Below are positions 9,676 to 18,501 of a stretch of 64,000 nucleotides of DNA, piece after piece (positions within the stretch are counted from its first letter, which is position 1; the number at the start of each line of letters is the position of its first letter). This DNA is from Hydrotalea sp. (GTDB lineage Bacteria; Bacteroidota; Bacteroidia; Chitinophagales; Chitinophagaceae): positions 124,001 through 188,000 of the forward strand of contig DAHXOT010000017.1 in assembly GCA_027364735.1 (NCBI GenBank), read 5' to 3'. The notes under the pieces were generated by a model. That model did no database searches and was not told the DNA's origin. It saw only the letters and a list, made by a program, of their open reading frames with translations. Position numbers and translations under genes: made by a program.

Positions 9676-10971
9676 ATGTCTTACTTCAACAGTTATACGA
9701 ATATATACAGATCTTTTATCAATAAACAGGTGAAAGCATATTTATTTATTTTAGTTTTTACCTTGCTTAGTGGTGCAATTCGGAAATGGATAATTATAAA
9801 CCCAGCTTCTGGAAACATAATTTTTTTGTTACAACTACTTGTTTTTTTTGTTTTTGTTCTTATTGATGGAAATGGTTCTTGGAAAGTTGTAAGAAATGGT
9901 GCTATTTCTGTCTATATAATACTCCTGTTGGTAGAATGGATTAATCCATTGAATCTTACCTTTTTTCATGGAGCGCTAGGGTTTGTTCTTCACTTTGGTT
10001 TATGGTTTTCAGCCTTTTATTATATAGCTAATAGAGACAAATTTGATTTACGACCATTAATGCCCATTATAATTTTATTTTGTATCAGTGAAATTGTATT
10101 GGCTTTTATACAGTACCAGTTGCCTGCTGATAATTTTATAAACCGTTATGCAGATGAGAAGCAGGTAGGAGGTAATTATGCTTATGTAGGTCAGGCAGTA
10201 AGAGTAACGGGTACCTTTTCTTATATCAGTGGGTTTAGTGCCTACTTGCTTTTTCATATGTATTTTGTATGGGCACTAGTTAAAATGCAGTATAAACCTT
10301 CTGTTACTTTATCACTTCTTTTTTTTGGATTAATAGCTGCATTCATGAATGGTTCTCGCGGTGCTACCTACGTATATGTAATAGTCATGGGGTATATGTT
10401 ATTTGCAGAAATACGTGGTCTAAATCTATTTTTATATATTAAGCGTTTAATAATACCAGTAGTATTGGTAGTACTAGTTTTTCTGGCAAGAGGACAACTT
10501 GGTTTGGAAAGTAATGTATCGACTGCTTTTGACAACTTTGATGAGCGAAGGGAAAGTGGAATCGAATCCGGAGAGGAAACTAATAGAATTTTTGGTCCTT
10601 TTAGGGAAGTGTATAATTTCAAAGGCAGGTTCCCTGTTATGGGTGTAGGAATAGGTTCTACTTACCAGGGGGCACAGGCGATGTTTGGAACTTCTCCTTA
10701 TGTACTCGAATATGGGTTTATTGAAAATGAACTGACAAGAATAGTACTAGAAGGCGGATTTCTGTTGCTTATTTCTCGGCTTTTATTAGCCTTTTATTTT
10801 TCCCAGTTTCTTAGCTTTAAGAAGCTTACTAAATATTTTATCTTCATATTATTTTTTGTGACTCCTACTATTTTTAACGTATATAACGCAGTATTCACTT
10901 TTCTTGGCATTGCAATTTTGGATAATGTATATTATCATATTGAAAAGGAGAAGCTATTAAAATCACCATGA
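9676..10971 (+). CDS. O-antigen polymerase/ligase-like membrane protein
   Basis: 431 residues from the ATG that follows the previous stop by one base; a longer TTG frame begins inside the preceding gene but adds an improbable N-terminus. The protein has about ten hydrophobic segments and a large polar loop (roughly residues 285-345, rich in Glu, Arg and Gly) late in the chain, as in Wzy polymerases and WaaL ligases. It contains ATMNGSRGATY-like spacing (AFMNGSRGATYVYV), typical of the Wzy_C domain. Likely role: joining polysaccharide repeat units on the periplasmic side. Polymerase versus ligase cannot be decided. Confidence 0.72.
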   Translation: MSYFNSYTNIYRSFINKQVKAYLFILVFTLLSGAIRKWIIINPASGNIIFLLQLLVFFVFVLIDGNGSWKVVRNGAISVYIILLLVEWINPLNLTFFHGALGFVLHFGLWFSAFYYIANRDKFDLRPLMPIIILFCISEIVLAFIQYQLPADNFINRYADEKQVGGNYAYVGQAVRVTGTFSYISGFSAYLLFHMYFVWALVKMQYKPSVTLSLLFFGLIAAFMNGSRGATYVYVIVMGYMLFAEIRGLNLFLYIKRLIIPVVLVVLVFLARGQLGLESNVSTAFDNFDERRESGIESGEETNRIFGPFREVYNFKGRFPVMGVGIGSTYQGAQAMFGTSPYVLEYGFIENELTRIVLEGGFLLLISRLLLAFYFSQFLSFKKLTKYFIFILFFVTPTIFNVYNAVFTFLGIAILDNVYYHIEKEKLLKSP

Positions 10972-12104
10972 TGCATCTTTTATACATCGGAGAAAATCCT
11001 ATCCAAAATACTCGGCCTTACCGTTTAATGCAGTTGCATCCTTCTCTGCAAGTAAAAGTAGTATATACCGGAAGTCATACGGCTTTTGCAGCGAGGCAAC
11101 AGGAACATATTACTCAAGCAGCATTTGATTTAGATTTATTGAAAGGATATACTTCTATTTTGGCAGATGGTAAATGGAGTGTTATTAAAAATGAACTGAA
11201 TTGGGCCGATGTTATAGTAATATATGGGCACCATAGCAGCTTATTTAAGAAAGCGTTATTCTATGGATTTATAAAAAGAAAAAAAATCATTCTTACAACC
11301 GATGCTACTTATAAAGAGGCTACCGCACAAAGTAAAGGATGGAAGTTATGGGTAAAACCTTTTTTGTTGCGATTATTGTATCAGCATTTGGCCGATGCGG
11401 TTTGGGTACCTTCTACAGCTTCGCAACAATTTTTAGAATCTATAGGCATTCGTTCTTCAGTTATTACCGTTACTCCTTATGTAGTAGATGAAGATTTTTT
11501 TAGTTCGGTTGTAGCTTCAACCAATAGAAATATTTTACGCCATACGTGGAATGCCTTAGCGAAAGAAGTAGTTTTTATTTATTGTGCCAAATGGATTGAA
11601 CGGAAAAGACCTTTGGATGTGCTTAAAGCTTTTGCTAACATGCCCAATAATTGCCGATTGGTAATGATTGGTGAGGGACCATTACGATTAGCCATAGAGC
11701 AAATGATTAATGATTTGACTATTTCTGAAAGAGTTTTTTTACCCGGATTAATTAAATACAGCGAACTACCCAAATATTATTATTCTGCCGATTTGTTGGT
11801 TTTTTCCTCCGATCACGAGCCTTACGGATTACCCGTTAATGAAGCTATGCTTTGTAGCATTCCGGTAATTGTAAGCAATAGAATTGGTGCTCGATTAGAT
11901 TTGGTAGAAGAAGGAAAAACCGGATGGGTGTATGAATCGGCTAATGTGCAAAGTTTAACCGAAAAAATGTTATACGCAGCATTGCACCAAGATACTATTC
12001 AATCTATGGGTAAGTTGGCATTCGAGAAAATGAAATATTGGAGCAGCGAAGTGAATGTACAGCGTCAAATAGATTTGTTTATGGCTAAAGGCTGGCTTAA
12101 CTAA
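10968..12104 (+). CDS. Glycosyltransferase family 4
   Basis: 378 residues with a clear GT4 C-terminal domain: IYCAKWIERKRPLDVLKAF starts the donor domain near residue 205, and HEPYGLPVNEAMLCSIPVIV supplies the E-x7-E signature near residue 285. The start overlaps the polymerase gene by 4 bp (ATGA). Codon use returns to that of the rest of the locus. It is a retaining sugar transferase for the surface glycan, substrate unknown. Confidence 0.82.
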   Translation: MMHLLYIGENPIQNTRPYRLMQLHPSLQVKVVYTGSHTAFAARQQEHITQAAFDLDLLKGYTSILADGKWSVIKNELNWADVIVIYGHHSSLFKKALFYGFIKRKKIILTTDATYKEATAQSKGWKLWVKPFLLRLLYQHLADAVWVPSTASQQFLESIGIRSSVITVTPYVVDEDFFSSVVASTNRNILRHTWNALAKEVVFIYCAKWIERKRPLDVLKAFANMPNNCRLVMIGEGPLRLAIEQMINDLTISERVFLPGLIKYSELPKYYYSADLLVFSSDHEPYGLPVNEAMLCSIPVIVSNRIGARLDLVEEGKTGWVYESANVQSLTEKMLYAALHQDTIQSMGKLAFEKMKYWSSEVNVQRQIDLFMAKGWLN

Positions 12105-12109
12105 AAAAT

Positions 12110-13108
12110 ATGCGCATTGTTGTTGTTTCTTTAACCTTTTTACCGAATGTTGGCGGACTGGAAAATATTATGGCAGGATTGGCCGAAAGCTGGTCGCAAT
12201 TGGGCCATCAGGTAACAGTGTATACCCAAACAGCAAGTGCCATTCCCGATAATTATTCCTACAAAGTAGTACGAACCATTTCTCCTTTCACTCTTTATGG
12301 TGCAGTAAAAAAGGCCGATATATTACTCGAAGCTAATATTAGTTTACAAACATTTTTAGTAGGATTATTGCATTCAAAAAAATGGATAGTTACACATCAT
12401 TTACCTTATCAGCATGATAAAGGATGGAAGGGAAAACTAAAAAATTGGGTAACCAAATTTTCGCACAATATTGCCATCAGCCATTATATTGCCAATCAGT
12501 TAAAAGGAAAAGCAACAGTAATTAATAATTTTTATCATCCTATATTTAAAAATAATATCCCTTATACTAACAGAAAAAAAGATTTGGTTTTTGTAGGAAG
12601 ATTGGTTTCTGATAAAGGAGCCAATTTATTGATAGAATCGCTTAAAATGGTACAAGAAAAAATTCCTGAATGTCAATTAACAATTATTGGCTCAGGTATA
12701 GAAAAAGAAGCTTTACAAAAACAGGCTAAACAGCTCAATTTACACAATGATATTGTATTTGAAGGAGTAGTTACGGGCAATTCATTGGTTAGTTTATTAA
12801 ATGAACATAAAGTAATGGTAATACCTTCTGTATGGGATGAACCCTTTGGCGTTGTTGCATTGGAAGGATTGGCTTGTGGATGTGCTGTTGTTTGTGCCGA
12901 TAGAGGCGGATTAAGAGAGGCTTTGGGGAATTGGGGATTTTATTATAAAAATAATAATAGCCGAGAAATGGCTGCTGCCATTGAACATGCATTGATGCAA
13001 TATGCGCATTTTGCTCAGCAATACCAATTAGTGCATAATTATCTTCAAGAAAAGAAAATGCCTGTTATTGCATTGCAGTATGTAACTTATTTTAAAACTA
13101 TAGCATAA
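12110..13108 (+). CDS. Glycosyltransferase family 4
   Basis: 332 residues. The N-terminus RIVVVSLTFLPNVGGLENIM is the classic GT4 opening with a GG loop; the donor domain starts at DLVFVGRLVSDKGANLLIES, and WDEPFGVVALEGLACGCAVV gives the E-x7-E motif. It starts 5 bp after the previous gene. A standard retaining sugar transferase in the polysaccharide operon, donor unknown. Confidence 0.85.
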   Translation: MRIVVVSLTFLPNVGGLENIMAGLAESWSQLGHQVTVYTQTASAIPDNYSYKVVRTISPFTLYGAVKKADILLEANISLQTFLVGLLHSKKWIVTHHLPYQHDKGWKGKLKNWVTKFSHNIAISHYIANQLKGKATVINNFYHPIFKNNIPYTNRKKDLVFVGRLVSDKGANLLIESLKMVQEKIPECQLTIIGSGIEKEALQKQAKQLNLHNDIVFEGVVTGNSLVSLLNEHKVMVIPSVWDEPFGVVALEGLACGCAVVCADRGGLREALGNWGFYYKNNNSREMAAAIEHALMQYAHFAQQYQLVHNYLQEKKMPVIALQYVTYFKTIA

Positions 13109-13114
13109 TTTATA

Positions 13115-14323
13115 GTGAAGATTCTTATCTCTAATCCTTCTAAACAATATTCGCATCAAACCGTAAAAGCATTGATGCAGAAACATACGGTTATTTTTGC
13201 TACATCTTTTTGGCATAAACCCCAAAACGTTATTGGTAAAATATTGAGGTTGTTTCCTCTGTTGCGAAAAGAATTGGATAAAAAAACAGATAGCAGTATT
13301 CCTGTTGAATATGTGTACACACATTGGTCGGGTATTTTGTATAAATTTTTTGGCAGGTTTTTAATTAAGGATGTGGAGCAGTGGTCATTTATGGAAGATA
13401 GGATTCATGATCAATGGGTTTCTCGAAAAATTCGAAAATGGCAACCGCAGTTGGTGATAGGATATGAAAAAAGTTGTTTAAAAACTTTTACCGTTGCACG
13501 TTCATTAGGAATTACTACTTTATTAGATGTGGCGCAGGTGCATACCGGTTTTATTGAAATGTTGAGAAATCGGTATTCTTTTTTTAAAACTATTTCTGGA
13601 ACAGAAAGCTTATTTCAGAAAATTCATTTGCGTAAAAAACAGGAATACGATTTAGCCAATCATATTATGGTATTGTCTTCTTTTGCTCAACAAACTTTTA
13701 TTAACAATGGAATTGAGGCTCATAAAATAAGTAAAGTACATTTAGGATTTAATCCTAATCAGTTTCAAATAAAGAACTTTTTAATAAGTTCTGAGGATGC
13801 TCCCTTGCGTCTCATTTTTGTAGGAATTGTAACATTAAGAAAAGGAATTGCCTTGTTAGTGGAAGTAATGCAAGAATTACTTCCGTTTCCGATAGAATTA
13901 TTAATAGTTGGACCAAGAGGCGATGCTTCTTATCTGGTAAATACTAAAAGCGAATATCGGAATATTAAGTATTTGGAATATTTGTCGCATAACGATTTGG
14001 TGAAAGCTTTACAGGAAAGTGATGTATTGGTAATGCCAAGTTATTTAGATAGTTGGGCTGCTGTTGTGGTAGAAGCTATGGCTTGTGGTTTACCGGTAAT
14101 TGTTTCGGATAATACCGGTGCCAAAGATATTGTGAACGACTCTAATGGTATTATCATTTCAACGGGTAATAAAGAGCAATTAAAGCAAGCTGTATTATTT
14201 TATTTTAATAATAAGATAGAGGTTAATTTAATGGGCAAAGCTGCTGCTAAAAAAGCAACACAATATAGTTGGATAAATTATTATCAAGAAATTGATACTG
14301 TTATTCAACAATTAAAAAAATAA
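13115..14323 (+). CDS. Glycosyltransferase family 4
   Basis: 402 residues. The start is GTG, 6 bp after the previous stop; the N-terminal strand MKILISNPSKQYSH follows immediately, supporting it. The donor domain has LRLIFVGIVTLRKGIALLVE and the signature LDSWAAVVVEAMACGLPVIV, where Asp replaces the first Glu. It probably transfers one sugar of the repeat unit. Confidence 0.82.
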   Translation: MKILISNPSKQYSHQTVKALMQKHTVIFATSFWHKPQNVIGKILRLFPLLRKELDKKTDSSIPVEYVYTHWSGILYKFFGRFLIKDVEQWSFMEDRIHDQWVSRKIRKWQPQLVIGYEKSCLKTFTVARSLGITTLLDVAQVHTGFIEMLRNRYSFFKTISGTESLFQKIHLRKKQEYDLANHIMVLSSFAQQTFINNGIEAHKISKVHLGFNPNQFQIKNFLISSEDAPLRLIFVGIVTLRKGIALLVEVMQELLPFPIELLIVGPRGDASYLVNTKSEYRNIKYLEYLSHNDLVKALQESDVLVMPSYLDSWAAVVVEAMACGLPVIVSDNTGAKDIVNDSNGIIISTGNKEQLKQAVLFYFNNKIEVNLMGKAAAKKATQYSWINYYQEIDTVIQQLKK

Positions 14324-14366
14324 TTAGTTATTTATTTATCATCAATCGTAATTTTTTTTTCTTCTT

Positions 14367-16163
14367 ATGTGTCGTATAGCCGGAATAGTTAACAAACAAA
14401 ATAAACCTACCGAATCGTTAATAACACAAATGCGTGATGCTATGCGGCATGGCGGCCCTGATGATTTTGGATTGTATATTGATGAAGATCGCTCACTGGC
14501 TTTTGGTCATCGTAGATTATCATTAATCGATTTATCAATATTAGGTCATCAGCCAATGACCGATGCGGATAATAATATAGTAATCATTTTTAATGGTGAG
14601 ATATATAATTTTCAGATTATAAAAGAGCAGCTACTTGCAAAAGGATATCATTTTAAATCATCTTCCGATACCGAAGTAATTATTTATGCTTATTTAGAAT
14701 GGGGCACCCAATGTTTTTCATACCTCAATGGCATGTTTGCTTTAGCCTTGTTAGATAAACGCAGTAATCAACTTATATTGGCAAGAGATCATGCAGGTAT
14801 TAAGCCTTTGTATTATAGTATTGATAAAAACAGCATCTATTTTTCTTCAGAAGTAAGAGCATTTAAAGCAATTCAGCCCAATTGGCCCGAAAATGATAAT
14901 TGGAAAAAATATTTTTTATTATTTGGGCACTTACCCGAGCCTATTACTACATTGAAAAATGTGCAACCATTAGCCAAAGGCAGCTATTTAAGCATACAAT
15001 TAGATACATGGCAAGTGCAACACCAAGCCTTTCAGCATTTTTATTTTAATTATACTTTTTATAAAGAAGATAAAGTATTGCCATTAATTAAAGAAACTTT
15101 AAAAGATGCAGTACAACGGCATTTAATTTCTGATGCGCCAATTGGTTTATTTTTAAGCGGAGGAATTGATTCTAGTTTATTAACTATTTTGGCAAAACCT
15201 TTTACGGGCAATAACTTAAAAACCTTATCAATTGTTTTTGATAACGATAAATTCTCCGAAAAAAAATATCAAAATATTATCATTAACGCAACTGGTGCAC
15301 AGCATCAATCTTTTTTAGTAACGGAGCAAAAGTTTAAAGAGTCAATTCCCGATATTATCCATGCAATGGATCAGCCGAGTAATGATGGTATCAATTCTTA
15401 CTTTATTTGCAAATATGCGAGAGAGTATGGATTAACTGCAGTTTTAAGTGGGTTAGGTGCAGATGAATTATTTGGTGGGTATAATTCTTTTAAAAGAACC
15501 AAATTAGTGAACGCTGTTAAGTGGTTGCCCGATTTTATGTTTGAAGTAGCTAACCTTTTTCCCGATGATAAAAGAAAGAAAGCTAATTTTCTGCAACTTA
15601 AAAACGGGTTAGGGGAATATTTGTTTAATAGAGGTTTTTTTATTCCTGCTCAAGTAGCACAACTGTTAGATTGTACCGAAGAAGAAATATTGACTTTATT
15701 AAATGAAGTAGCTCTACCTCAATTTACCGAAAAACTATTGCCATTAGAAAAAGTAAGCTATTTTGAAACAAACTTGTACATGCTCAATCAATTATTAAAA
15801 GATACAGATTATATGAGTATGTGGCATAGTTTAGAAGTACGAGTTCCTTTCTTAGATAAAGAATTAATGCAATTGGTGTATAATATTGTACCGGAAGTTC
15901 GGTACAATCAACATCAAATTAAACATTTATTAATTAAGGCATTTAAAAATGAATTACCCGAGGCAATATGGAACCGTGCTAAACAAGGATTTGTTTTTCC
16001 ATTTGAAACATGGATGCAGCATGTTTCTTTTCACAGAACCGAAAAACATTTTAAACAATTATACAAAGGATTGGTAAATGGCAATGTACATTGGAGTAGG
16101 TATTGGTGCTATTTATTAAGTAATGCCGAAAATATTCAGGTAAAAGATAATCATAAATTGTAG
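14367..16163 (+). CDS. asnB: Asparagine synthase (glutamine-hydrolysing)-like amidotransferase
   Basis: 598 residues in the AsnB two-domain order. Cys2 directly after Met1 (MCRIAGIV) is the glutaminase nucleophile, and RHGGPDDFG with NGEIYN lie in the class II amidotransferase domain. The synthetase domain has the pyrophosphate loop LFLSGGIDSSLL near residue 265 and SGLGADELFGGY. Members inside polysaccharide loci often amidate a uronic acid or aminate a precursor rather than make asparagine, so the substrate here is open. It lies between GT4 genes with a 43-bp gap before it. Confidence 0.82.
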   Translation: MCRIAGIVNKQNKPTESLITQMRDAMRHGGPDDFGLYIDEDRSLAFGHRRLSLIDLSILGHQPMTDADNNIVIIFNGEIYNFQIIKEQLLAKGYHFKSSSDTEVIIYAYLEWGTQCFSYLNGMFALALLDKRSNQLILARDHAGIKPLYYSIDKNSIYFSSEVRAFKAIQPNWPENDNWKKYFLLFGHLPEPITTLKNVQPLAKGSYLSIQLDTWQVQHQAFQHFYFNYTFYKEDKVLPLIKETLKDAVQRHLISDAPIGLFLSGGIDSSLLTILAKPFTGNNLKTLSIVFDNDKFSEKKYQNIIINATGAQHQSFLVTEQKFKESIPDIIHAMDQPSNDGINSYFICKYAREYGLTAVLSGLGADELFGGYNSFKRTKLVNAVKWLPDFMFEVANLFPDDKRKKANFLQLKNGLGEYLFNRGFFIPAQVAQLLDCTEEEILTLLNEVALPQFTEKLLPLEKVSYFETNLYMLNQLLKDTDYMSMWHSLEVRVPFLDKELMQLVYNIVPEVRYNQHQIKHLLIKAFKNELPEAIWNRAKQGFVFPFETWMQHVSFHRTEKHFKQLYKGLVNGNVHWSRYWCYLLSNAENIQVKDNHKL

Positions 16164-16195
16164 ATTTGTTGTATAAATATATTTAAACATAAATA

Positions 16196-17317
16196 TTGAA
16201 ACAACCATTACCTAAAATAGTATTTCTTTATTTAACGGGATTTTCTTTTACGGGAGGAATTGAAAAGTTTAATCGCAGTTTCTTAAAGGCATTACACGAA
16301 TTAAGTGTAGATGGGTATATTGATGCTGATGGCTTTTCTTCTTATGATAGTGCTACCGATGAAAAATATTTTCCTCGTTTACGTTTTAAAGGGTTTAAAG
16401 GAAATCGCTTTTTTTTTGTTTTCTATGCTATCATTCAATCATTACAATATCAATCAATCATAATCGGCCATATTAATCTTAGTATTATTGGGTTTGTAAT
16501 AAAAAAAATTAAGCCAAGTGTTAAAGTAATTATGATAACGCATGGCATTGAAGTATGGAGAGAACAATCGAATTTAAAAAAGAAAACACTTGAAAAAGCC
16601 GATATTATTTTAAGTGTAAGCAATTTTACAAAACACAAATTATTGGATTTTAATCCGCATCTAAATCCGGATAAAATAAAAATTTTTCCAAATACTATTG
16701 ATACATATTTTAAGTTGCCTAAAATATTTTCAAAGCCCGAATATTTACTGCAACGCTATGCTATTGAGGCGAATAAAAAAATACTATTAACTGTTACTAG
16801 AATGGCTTATTCCGAAAAATATAAAGGATATGATGAAGTAATTGAAGTATTGGGTATGTTAAAAGAAAGAAGGAATGATATTGTCTATTTAATTTGTGGT
16901 AAAGCAGAGCCGGAAGAAAAAAAGCGTATTGAACAACTAATTTTGCAATATCAATTAACCGATTATGTGAAGTTGATTGGATTTGTGGAAGATTATGAAT
17001 TAAATGATCATTATTTGTTGAGCGATCTGTTTGTTATGCCAAGTAAGAAAGAAGGTTTTGGTATTGTATTTATAGAATCGCTTGCCTGTGGCAGAAATGT
17101 TATTGCAGGCAATAAAGATGGAAGTACAGATGCATTAATGAATGGGGCTTTAGGTACTTTAATCGATCCAGATGATATACATGAATTAGAGCAAGCTATT
17201 GAAAAAGTACTTGATACTCCTACAGAAAATGGTGCCAACTTGCAAACTCGAGTATTAGATGCTTTTGGATTTGAAAAGTATAAAGAAAGGTTGCTGACAA
17301 TCTTGCAAGAAGTATAA
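16196..17317 (+). CDS. Glycosyltransferase family 4
   Basis: 373 residues. The start is TTG; the first strand (KQPLPKIVFLYLTGFSF) begins at once and no ATG fits before the conserved GGIEKFN loop. The donor domain opens at KILLTVTRMAYSEKYKGYDE, and KKEGFGIVFIESLACGRNVI is a full E-x7-E motif. Sugar transferase of the locus, donor unknown. Confidence 0.83.
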   Translation: MKQPLPKIVFLYLTGFSFTGGIEKFNRSFLKALHELSVDGYIDADGFSSYDSATDEKYFPRLRFKGFKGNRFFFVFYAIIQSLQYQSIIIGHINLSIIGFVIKKIKPSVKVIMITHGIEVWREQSNLKKKTLEKADIILSVSNFTKHKLLDFNPHLNPDKIKIFPNTIDTYFKLPKIFSKPEYLLQRYAIEANKKILLTVTRMAYSEKYKGYDEVIEVLGMLKERRNDIVYLICGKAEPEEKKRIEQLILQYQLTDYVKLIGFVEDYELNDHYLLSDLFVMPSKKEGFGIVFIESLACGRNVIAGNKDGSTDALMNGALGTLIDPDDIHELEQAIEKVLDTPTENGANLQTRVLDAFGFEKYKERLLTILQEV

Positions 17318-17339
17318 GCGAAAGAGGGTATAATTAATT

Positions 17340-18491
17340 ATGATTGCTAAAAAAAAAATACTAATTGTGTATAGTTATTTTTATCCGGGTTACAGGGCTG
17401 GCGGACCTATTCAATCTTTAGCAAATATCATAACAGCATCCTCATCGCTCTATGAGTATATGGTTATTACATCGGCATACGATTTAAATTTATCTACCCC
17501 ATATCCTAATATTGAAATTAATTCGTGGAATACAATTTTTATAAAATCTGTACCTGTTACTATTTGGTATGCCGATAAAAAAATTAGTTATACGCAGATG
17601 CGTAAGTTATTTGTAAATGCTGCACCCGACATAATTTTTATTAATGGTTTGTATACACAGTGCTATTTTTTTTATCCTTTATTAATTCGTTTTTTTCAGT
17701 ATCATCATCCAAAATATATTATTAGTCCCAGGGGTATGTTACAATCAGGAGCATTGGCAGTAAAACCATTTAAAAAATATGGGTATTTAAAATTATTGCG
17801 TTGGTCGGGGTTGCTTAAAAATATTATTTGGCATGCAACAACTGCAGATGAAGCTAAAGATATTTATCAGCGAATTAATAAAAATGCAGTGGTAAAAATT
17901 GCTGCCAATATTCCTGCATCTCCTGTAGATATAATGGTTAATGCGGCTAAGCAGCAAGATGCATTGCACTTAATTTATCTTTCTGTAATTACAGAAAAGA
18001 AAAATTTATTGTTATTAATACAAACATTATTGCTGTGCAGATCTGCTATTTATTTAGATATTTATGGACCGATAAAGGAAGCAGATTATTGGAATACTTG
18101 TAGCAAAGCAATAGCACAATTACCAAAGCATATTAGTATAAAATATCAGGGAGATATTATACCTCAAAAAGTGCAGCAAACCATTTCGCAATATGATGCA
18201 TTAATTCTATTAACTAAAGGAGAAAATTTTGGTCATGCTTTATTCGAAAGTTTGAGTGTAGGAAGACCAATTATTACCAGTTATTTTACTCCATGGAATA
18301 ATTTACAAGCTAAAAATGCAGGGTGGAATATCGATATTCATCAACCCAAAAATATATCGGGTTTGTTAGATGAATTAAGTGTACAAACCAATCAATCATG
18401 GCAATTGTATTGCACAAGTGCATATCAATTGGCAAAGGATTATTGTAAACAATCAAATTTTATAGAAGCATATCAGAACTTATTTTCATAA
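17340..18491 (+). CDS. Glycosyltransferase family 4
   Basis: 383 residues. The opening KKILIVYSYFYPGYRAGGPI is typical of GT4 enzymes with the substrate-binding GG loop. The signature GENFGHALFESLSVGRPIIT gives E-x7-E near residue 300. It is followed 10 bp later by the carbamoyltransferase gene, so the sugar it adds may be the one later carbamoylated (inference from position only). Confidence 0.83.
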   Translation: MIAKKKILIVYSYFYPGYRAGGPIQSLANIITASSSLYEYMVITSAYDLNLSTPYPNIEINSWNTIFIKSVPVTIWYADKKISYTQMRKLFVNAAPDIIFINGLYTQCYFFYPLLIRFFQYHHPKYIISPRGMLQSGALAVKPFKKYGYLKLLRWSGLLKNIIWHATTADEAKDIYQRINKNAVVKIAANIPASPVDIMVNAAKQQDALHLIYLSVITEKKNLLLLIQTLLLCRSAIYLDIYGPIKEADYWNTCSKAIAQLPKHISIKYQGDIIPQKVQQTISQYDALILLTKGENFGHALFESLSVGRPIITSYFTPWNNLQAKNAGWNIDIHQPKNISGLLDELSVQTNQSWQLYCTSAYQLAKDYCKQSNFIEAYQNLFS

Positions 18492-18501
18492 ACTTTTTTA
18501 A

